Source: Trichobilharzia regenti
Taxonomy: Eukaryota > Platyhelminthes > Trematoda > Strigeidida > Schistosomatidae
Direction: 5' to 3'
Assembly (NCBI GenBank): GCA_944472135.2
Contig: OX235270.1
Location: 58,657,267 to 58,721,266 of the forward strand
Length of the DNA: 64,000 nt
The notes beneath the pieces are model-generated. The model saw only the letters and a list, made by a program, of their open reading frames with translations. It did not search any database and had not been told where the DNA came from. Positions 59,200 through 64,000 of the stretch are shown here, in pieces (the first letter of the stretch is position 1; every line of letters starts with the position of its first letter). The translations under genes were made by a program, and so were the position numbers.

Positions 59200-60631
59200 C
59201 GCCCGCCACAGGTGCTGACAGCAGTCTGCGAAGTGTTTCTGATAGATAGTCAACCAATATCATTGCAAAGTTTCTCTGATATAACAGTAATATCAAAGGC
59301 GGTATCTAGCTGCAACGTGTATTGTGACCATTTATCTGCAGATCAATATATTTCCGCATACCTGGTGTTGTGACTTGACAGGTTGCGAGTGGACTCATTT
59401 ATCTTCTTGGAGCTTTAGGACTAACAGCTGGTCGAGCTTTCGCTGGATTATGATATCTGTGTTTGCGTGGCTGACAAAATCAGTTTTTATGACCGATGAT
59501 GTTACATTTGCTGCAACGATGATTTTTGTATGGACATGACTTTACAAAGTGCCAATCGCCACAGTGCCAGCGTGCTGATGGTGGGGTCTTCTTAGAAATA
59601 TTTTGTGAGGTTGTACCGGTAAATGTAGGTTTACGCGGAACATTAAGAGCAGGTGGGTCAGGATTAGATGATAAGGATAGATTTTTGCTCTTTTGTAATG
59701 CACGAAGTTGTTGATTCGACCACGTGCGTGTCCTTCTGCAGATTAATCAGCCGTTGATATTCATCAGCTATATCATGAAGTGTTAACTTTGGATTTTGTT
59801 CTAGTTGATTGAGAAGTCGTGTTCGAATATCTGTGAAACGCGGCGATTGAAGACTGCATATGATAATTAAGGCTTTGAACTGATCATCTATCAAGGACCT
59901 GAGTCGAAATCTTTTGCATTCTCTGTTGACTGTGTCAACATGAGTGAGAAAATCATCATTTTCATTCATCGTCAGCTTGAGGCAACGATAACATATGCTT
60001 AATAATGAGGAGTGGTCTCCAAAATGTTCACTCAGCAGCTTTATTGTATCGTTGAAACACTTGTCACGTGGTTTTTAGGGTAAAATTAGGTTGCAGTACC
60101 TTTCATATTTTGCAGGACCCAACTTACGTAGTAGCAATTGTACCTTCCAAGCATCGTCCTGCGAGGAGAGATCAACTCTGAATAAATTCCATTATGGGTA
60201 AATTTTGTTTTGATAAAGTCTCACAGTGTTATACAGTAATGTTTACTGATGACGTTTTGAGCACAATTTATTGCTCATAATCATATCAATAAATTGTGCT
60301 CGAAACGTCATCAGTAAACATTACTGTATAACACTGTGAGACTTTATCAAAACAAAATTTACCCATAACGGAATTACACTCTACCACAGTGCACAAGTTT
60401 TATTCTTATAACTCTGAATAAATCCTCATAATGCTGATACCATGTGTTGAAAGTGACAGTAGCACCTGGATCATAATTGAATTGCGTGATACTATTCACA
60501 ATTCCGTCGATAGATGGTAACATAGTATGATTCGCAGTGCTTGAAAGTGAAGCTGAACCAGTCTGTTTGGTGATGATCATTTCCATTAATCTCATTTGTT
60601 GCTCAAGTAATAATTCCAATTTTATAGGATC
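59200..60631 (-). pseudogene. Gypsy gag, interrupted
   Basis: MDPIKLELLLEQQMRLMEMI starts at 60631; SITQFNYDPGATVTFNTWYQ and YEDLFRV follow. A 220-bp insertion at 60191-60410 separates this from DLSSQDDAWKVQLLLRKLGP and DFLTHVDTVNRECKRFRLRS (59664-59969). A cysteine-rich zinc-knuckle-like stretch near 59470-59560 follows in decayed form. Confidence 0.8.
60191..60410 (-). mobile_element. Hairpin module inserted in gag with ~14-bp target duplication
   Basis: 60193-60277 and 60287-60369 are near-perfect inverted arms of about 80 bp (ATTATGGGTAAATTTTG ... CAAAATTTACCCATAAC), followed by a 40-bp tail with TACACTCTACCACAGTGCAC. AACTCTGAATAAAT occurs immediately before (60174-60187) and after (60411-60424) the insert, and only one copy is needed for gag. 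The duplication length fits target-primed retroposition better than an LTR integrase. Confidence 0.85.
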
Positions 60632-60764
60632 CATACTTCTTCCGTCACCAATAAACACTAATACTATTTCTGAATGTGTATTACCTTATACTGATTTATT
60701 CAAATGTCTAATAAATTTTTACTCATGTAAATAAATGAAGAAAAAAAGTTGTGTGAGTGACGTG

Positions 60765-60899
60765 ATATGATTATGAGCAATAATTTGTGCTCGAAATGTC
60801 ATCAGTTGATATTACTGTACAACAATGGGAATTATTAAAATAAAATCTTATCTATAATGGAGTTATACTCTACCACAGTGCCCAACTTTTATGCTTACA
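60765..60899 (-). repeat. Partial copy of the hairpin module
   Basis: GATTATGAGCAATAATTTGTGCTCGAAATGTCATCAG ... ACTCTACCACAGTGCCCAAC resembles the right arm and tail of 60191-60410, with an internal deletion. It lies between the Gypsy gag start and a LINE. Confidence 0.7.
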
Positions 60900-61258
60900 T
60901 TTAATGAATCTTTTTCCAAAAATACCGTGTCAGCCGTTTCGACATTAAAATTGTACCTATACCTAAGTCATCTACTGGAGCATGTATCAAATTTAGACCT
61001 ATTGCTTTAACCTCTCCTTTTCTAAAGACTATGGAAAAGTTGTTCTTACTTAATACTGAACCTTCACTTGAAACCTTTAATGGTTCCAAACAATTCGCCT
61101 ACAAACATGATAGAAGTACTTTAGATGCAGCTGCAGTCTCGCGTCATAACATTGTCTCCAGCTTAGACAAAGGGACTAAATTTGTTCGCTGCACTTTCCT
61201 GGATTACGCCCCTGCTTTTGACTCAGTACCTAGCTTCTCGGCTCTCTGAGCTAAGATC

Positions 61259-61460
61259 ATGTGTGCGTCGGTGGCACAGTGGTTAGGACTCTCGCCGACC
61301 ATGCACATGGTCCGGGGTTCGATCCCCTACCGACGCACACCTGATATCTATGGTCGGCCTGCAAAATTTGGGCTACCGGTATCTATTCTGAAAATTCCAT
61401 ACTTGTACCAAAAATACAGTGTGGAATCAAGCTGTAAGTCAAAAAAATAAAAAAAAATAA
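61259..61460 (+). repeat. tRNA-derived SINE, best-preserved copy
   Basis: About 200 bp: head GTGTGCGTCGGTGGCACAGT, Pol III A box TGGCACAGTGG (61272-61282), B box GGTTCGATCCC (61316-61326), tRNA-unrelated body (GGTCGGCCTGCAAAATTTGG, GTACCAAAAATACAGTGTGG) and an A-rich tail. AGCTAA just before the head region (61250-61255) and after the tail (61460-61465) is a possible short target duplication. It interrupts LINE RT. Other copies: 45362-45564, 49188-49381, 39849-40008, 22430-22600. Confidence 0.9.
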
Positions 61461-61667
61461 GCTAACTGAAACTCAGACTGAGTGCTGGGTTTCCAACTAA
61501 CTGCATTCTTATGTCTCAGGGAGAAAGCATTGCACTGTATGTCAGGGGAAGTCGTCCACTTCATTACTTACTGAGGCTGGCTGTTCTTTCTCCTTCTCTG
61601 CTTTCTTTCTTCTTGCATGACTTGCCTCACTCTGATAAAACGAATTTTGTTATGTATGCGGATGATC

Positions 61668-62137
61668 TGTAGGGGACTTTCTAGCGAGCTCAGTAGCGGA
61701 ACAAGTATTTGAATAAAAATACAAGTCAATGAGATGATAGTGTAACAGTATATTATAAAAAATACAGTGATGAGTTATATAAATTAATCGGTTACTTGAT
61801 TATACAGTTAAAGTCTACGGCTACAAATTATTAATATAATCCACAAGCGTTCACTGCTGGAGTCGTGTCTACTGGTAGAAGCTGTGTACCGGTTGTATGA
61901 TAGTATTCAGATGACGATAAGAGGTTCCTGTAAAACATCCAAGGTATACAACACGGTTAGTGGTGAAGCAAGTAGACAGTATAGACGAAACGACCACACC
62001 AGTAAGCTGTATTTCAGATTGTACTCAAAAGTTGCCTATATTCCAACATGAATCGTTTTTAACAAAAGTTATGTACAATCTTTCTAATTTCAGCATCTAA
62101 CAAAAGAATGAACAATCATATTGTTACGTATGCCACA
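61668..62137 (-). mobile_element. Solo LTR inside the LINE RT catalytic motif
   Basis: 470 bp, TGTAGGGGAC to TGCCACA, same family as the LTR of the USP7 unit at 57007-57487. GATC precedes (61664-61667) and follows (62138-62141). Both flanks belong to the YADDLT codons of the LINE RT. Confidence 0.95.
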
Positions 62138-62880
62138 GATCTAACTGTTTCAGTGCCTCCAAACTCCCAGTTAGACTGTGCTAAGATGAACAGCTTTCTA
62201 TCAGGAGTCAGAAAATGCTCTTTGTCTAATGGTCATAAACTGAATCTTTCCAAATGCCACACTGTAAATTTCCGTTTCCGATATAAAAGGAAGTTAAATG
62301 AAGCTGTTAATTCCTATAACCGTTGCAAAGTAGATGATAGTATTATAGAAATCACGTCTGACGTTAAATATATTGGACTAATTCTTTCTTCTCATCCACC
62401 TTGGTCTTCCCATGTCTTAGCGATTTCTAAAAATATTCTGTCTAACTTTCACATTAAAACTTAAGGCACTCAGGCGTAACTCAACCCCTCCTCCTACAGT
62501 TTGTCAACTCGTACATCTTACCTTTTCTTCTTAAGTGTTCACCCTTATTCTTTCCTGGATTGCTTTAAAAAAGACTATGTCATACTTCGTAGAACTCTGA
62601 AGACTGTCAGTAGGGCGAGTGGTATCGTTAACATTATCACTGATAGGCACTCGATTTCATGCAACAAATCTGCCAAAAGGATTTCGCCAGACTGTGGGCA
62701 TCCACTACACCTGCAGCGTTCACCCTGTGTCCTCAGATAAAACATGAAGTCATCTTAAGAGACATTATGCGCGCAGGTCTGAGTATAAAACTTCCATGAT
62801 ACCCGTACTTGGCATGTATTTTATGTGATGAAAATAGTGTCAGAGACGAATTAACTAGCCTTCTTTGTACTAGTAAATAA

Positions 62881-63249
62881 ACCGTTTTCTCCATCCTTAC
62901 TCCACCCAGCTTTACTTTTATTACTGTTCTTATATCTACAATCGTCTCATTTTTTTATGAGTGTAAACATCATTTATGCTTTGGTATAATAGTTATTTTG
63001 TTTTCCAATCACCATGCTATATCAAGAGGACATTAGATGCTAGAATTTCCAAATTGTGTCGACAATAATGTTTGAGACAAACCCACTATTATTGTTATTA
63101 TGATAGTTATTATTCTCATTTTGTACTTACACGTTTTTGACTTTATTTCAACCTTTACTGTGGATAAATTTCTGTGGTCAATATTATCTGTATTTTGAGT
63201 GAATTAGATGCAATATTGTAACAAATGCTGTGGATTCCATTCTGTTTCA
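62881..63249. other. Intergenic, no gene recognised
   Basis: AT-rich LINE 3' flank; nothing recognised. Confidence 0.4.
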
Positions 63250-63890
63250 AGTCAAATCATTAAGACTCCAACTGAGCTAATAGTTAGACATATTTTTGTG
63301 GATAACGGAGTACCGAAGATACTACTGACAGATCAGGCCTAATATTTCCACAAAGAGGCATCTAAGAGTCTGTTGGAGACACTGGGTATTAACAAATAAT
63401 TGGGAGAAAAGAAGATAATTGGAAGACTGACGTGTCGTTGATATCACTTGTGCATCGGACTTCGTTAGTAGGAAAGACAAACCAATCTTAATATGGTTGA
63501 TATATGGGAGGAAACGGTGGCTTCCAGTGCACTGTAAAACCTGGCTGTAGCAACAACTTTGGCGTATAGCGAGATGTGAAGGGGAAAACAAGCTGTTGAG
63601 AATGGAAACGGAAAGCAAAATTCTGATAGTGATAACGCTAGATAGGAACCATTTGAAGTTAGAGACTAGGTGAAGTGCAAAGAAACCCGATGGTTGTGTG
63701 TCTTGATGGGTAAAGCTATTCTCAAAGAATCTTGCGTAAACGCATACGATGTAGTGCAGCATACTATTAAGATAGAAGATGAATCTTTAAATATTCCCAT
63801 TATTAATATTAGAAGATGAAGACAAACGGGTAAACGTCAGTCTGTTACAGTGGTGTTTACAAGGAGATGAAAAAAGGAAGGCATACAGAT
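63250..63890 (+). pseudogene. Gypsy integrase relic
   Basis: IVRHIFVDNGVPKILLTDQA near 63280-63340 matches the intact Gypsy integrase (VVRHIVADHGVPKTILTDQG, about 38570-38625); decayed continuation with LLETLGINK follows. Many stops. Same family as the gag and RT relics at 50985-52165, so possibly parts of one old copy separated by later insertions. Confidence 0.75.
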
Positions 63891-64000
63891 TAAAATTGAG
63901 ATGATCCATGAGGCTATGGAAACTATTTTATAGTGGTGCGGTCTGTGCCAGAGAGGAAGACATTATACTTTCATGTCATTTAAATGTTTGTAATGCGAAG

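Larger units (their letters stand above)
60901..62880 (+). mobile_element. CR1/Jockey-like LINE, interrupted twice
   Basis: RT N-terminal block: IVPIPKSSTGACIKFRPIAL, TSPFLKTMEKLFLLN, FAYKHDRSTLDAAAVS, FLDYAPAFDSVP (60940-61230). A SINE (61259-61460) interrupts; RT resumes with AVLSPSLLSFFLHDLPHSDK and the catalytic FVMYADD (to 61667). A solo LTR (61668-62137) cuts this motif, after which LTVSVPPNSQLDCAKMNSFL, LNLSKCHTVNFRFR and VKYIGLILSSHPPWSSHV follow. The C-terminus is frame-shifted (FVEL, VSRASG...NIITDRHSIS) to about 62740. The upstream linker may be 52194-52860. Confidence 0.85.

Noticed and set aside
61259..61335. Functional tRNA gene in the SINE head
   Set aside because: A and B boxes are present but the sequence continues into a repeat body and A tail and recurs in other copies, so it is a SINE.

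Overview
The window looks like repeat-dominated nuclear DNA of a parasitic flatworm, most likely a blood fluke (Schistosoma or a close relative). This is inferred from the AT-rich background, spliced host exons, and a mix of Penelope-like elements with GIY-YIG domains, CR1-like and RTE-like LINEs, a BEL/Pao element and several Gypsy families. Species cannot be fixed without a search.

Host genes. Only the first 13 kb carries recognisable host coding sequence, all on the minus strand. An uninterrupted 520-codon NOL10/Enp2-like gene lies at 11646-13208. A second gene starts 108 nt downstream of its stop. Three of its exons (11298-11537, 7586-7812, 3713-3885) are phase-compatible, and it is weakly like the RNA polymerase III subunit RPC7. 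Its introns of 3.5-3.7 kb are filled with LINE and Penelope relics. The short gap and a 3' splice site just before its ATG suggest a polycistronic, trans-spliced pair.

Mobile DNA, left to right. 0.7-3.4 kb: a Penelope-like element between ~395-bp inverted arms, one arm split by a 390-bp retroposon. 4.3-5.9 kb: RTE relic. 6.7-10.1 kb: LINE 3' ends and a GIY-YIG relic. 13.5-15.4 kb: CR1-like relic. 15.6-22.2 kb: a BEL/Gypsy mosaic. 23.4-30.2 kb: nearly intact BEL (358-bp LTRs). 32.2 and 33.7 kb: solo LTRs. 35.2-39.5 kb: nearly intact Gypsy (229-bp LTRs, CTAG target duplication). 40.1-43.8 kb: two Penelope-like elements. 44.6-45.4 kb: Gypsy RT fragment. 51-52.9 kb: Gypsy and LINE relics. 53.4-60.7 kb: decayed Gypsy. 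60.9-62.8 kb: LINE interrupted by a SINE and a solo LTR. 63.2-63.9 kb: integrase relic.

Most striking. Inside the decayed Gypsy at 54627-57487 sits a 2.86-kb unit. It carries an intronless, truncated copy of the deubiquitinase USP7 between a complete LTR and 75 bp of the same LTR in inverted orientation, with a 4-bp target duplication (CATA) outside both ends. It reads as a host gene captured by an LTR retrotransposon and integrated with two identical U3 termini. Also notable are a tRNA-derived SINE family with A and B boxes, several solo LTRs with exact target duplications (one inside the catalytic motif of a LINE RT), and fold-back repeats at several scales.
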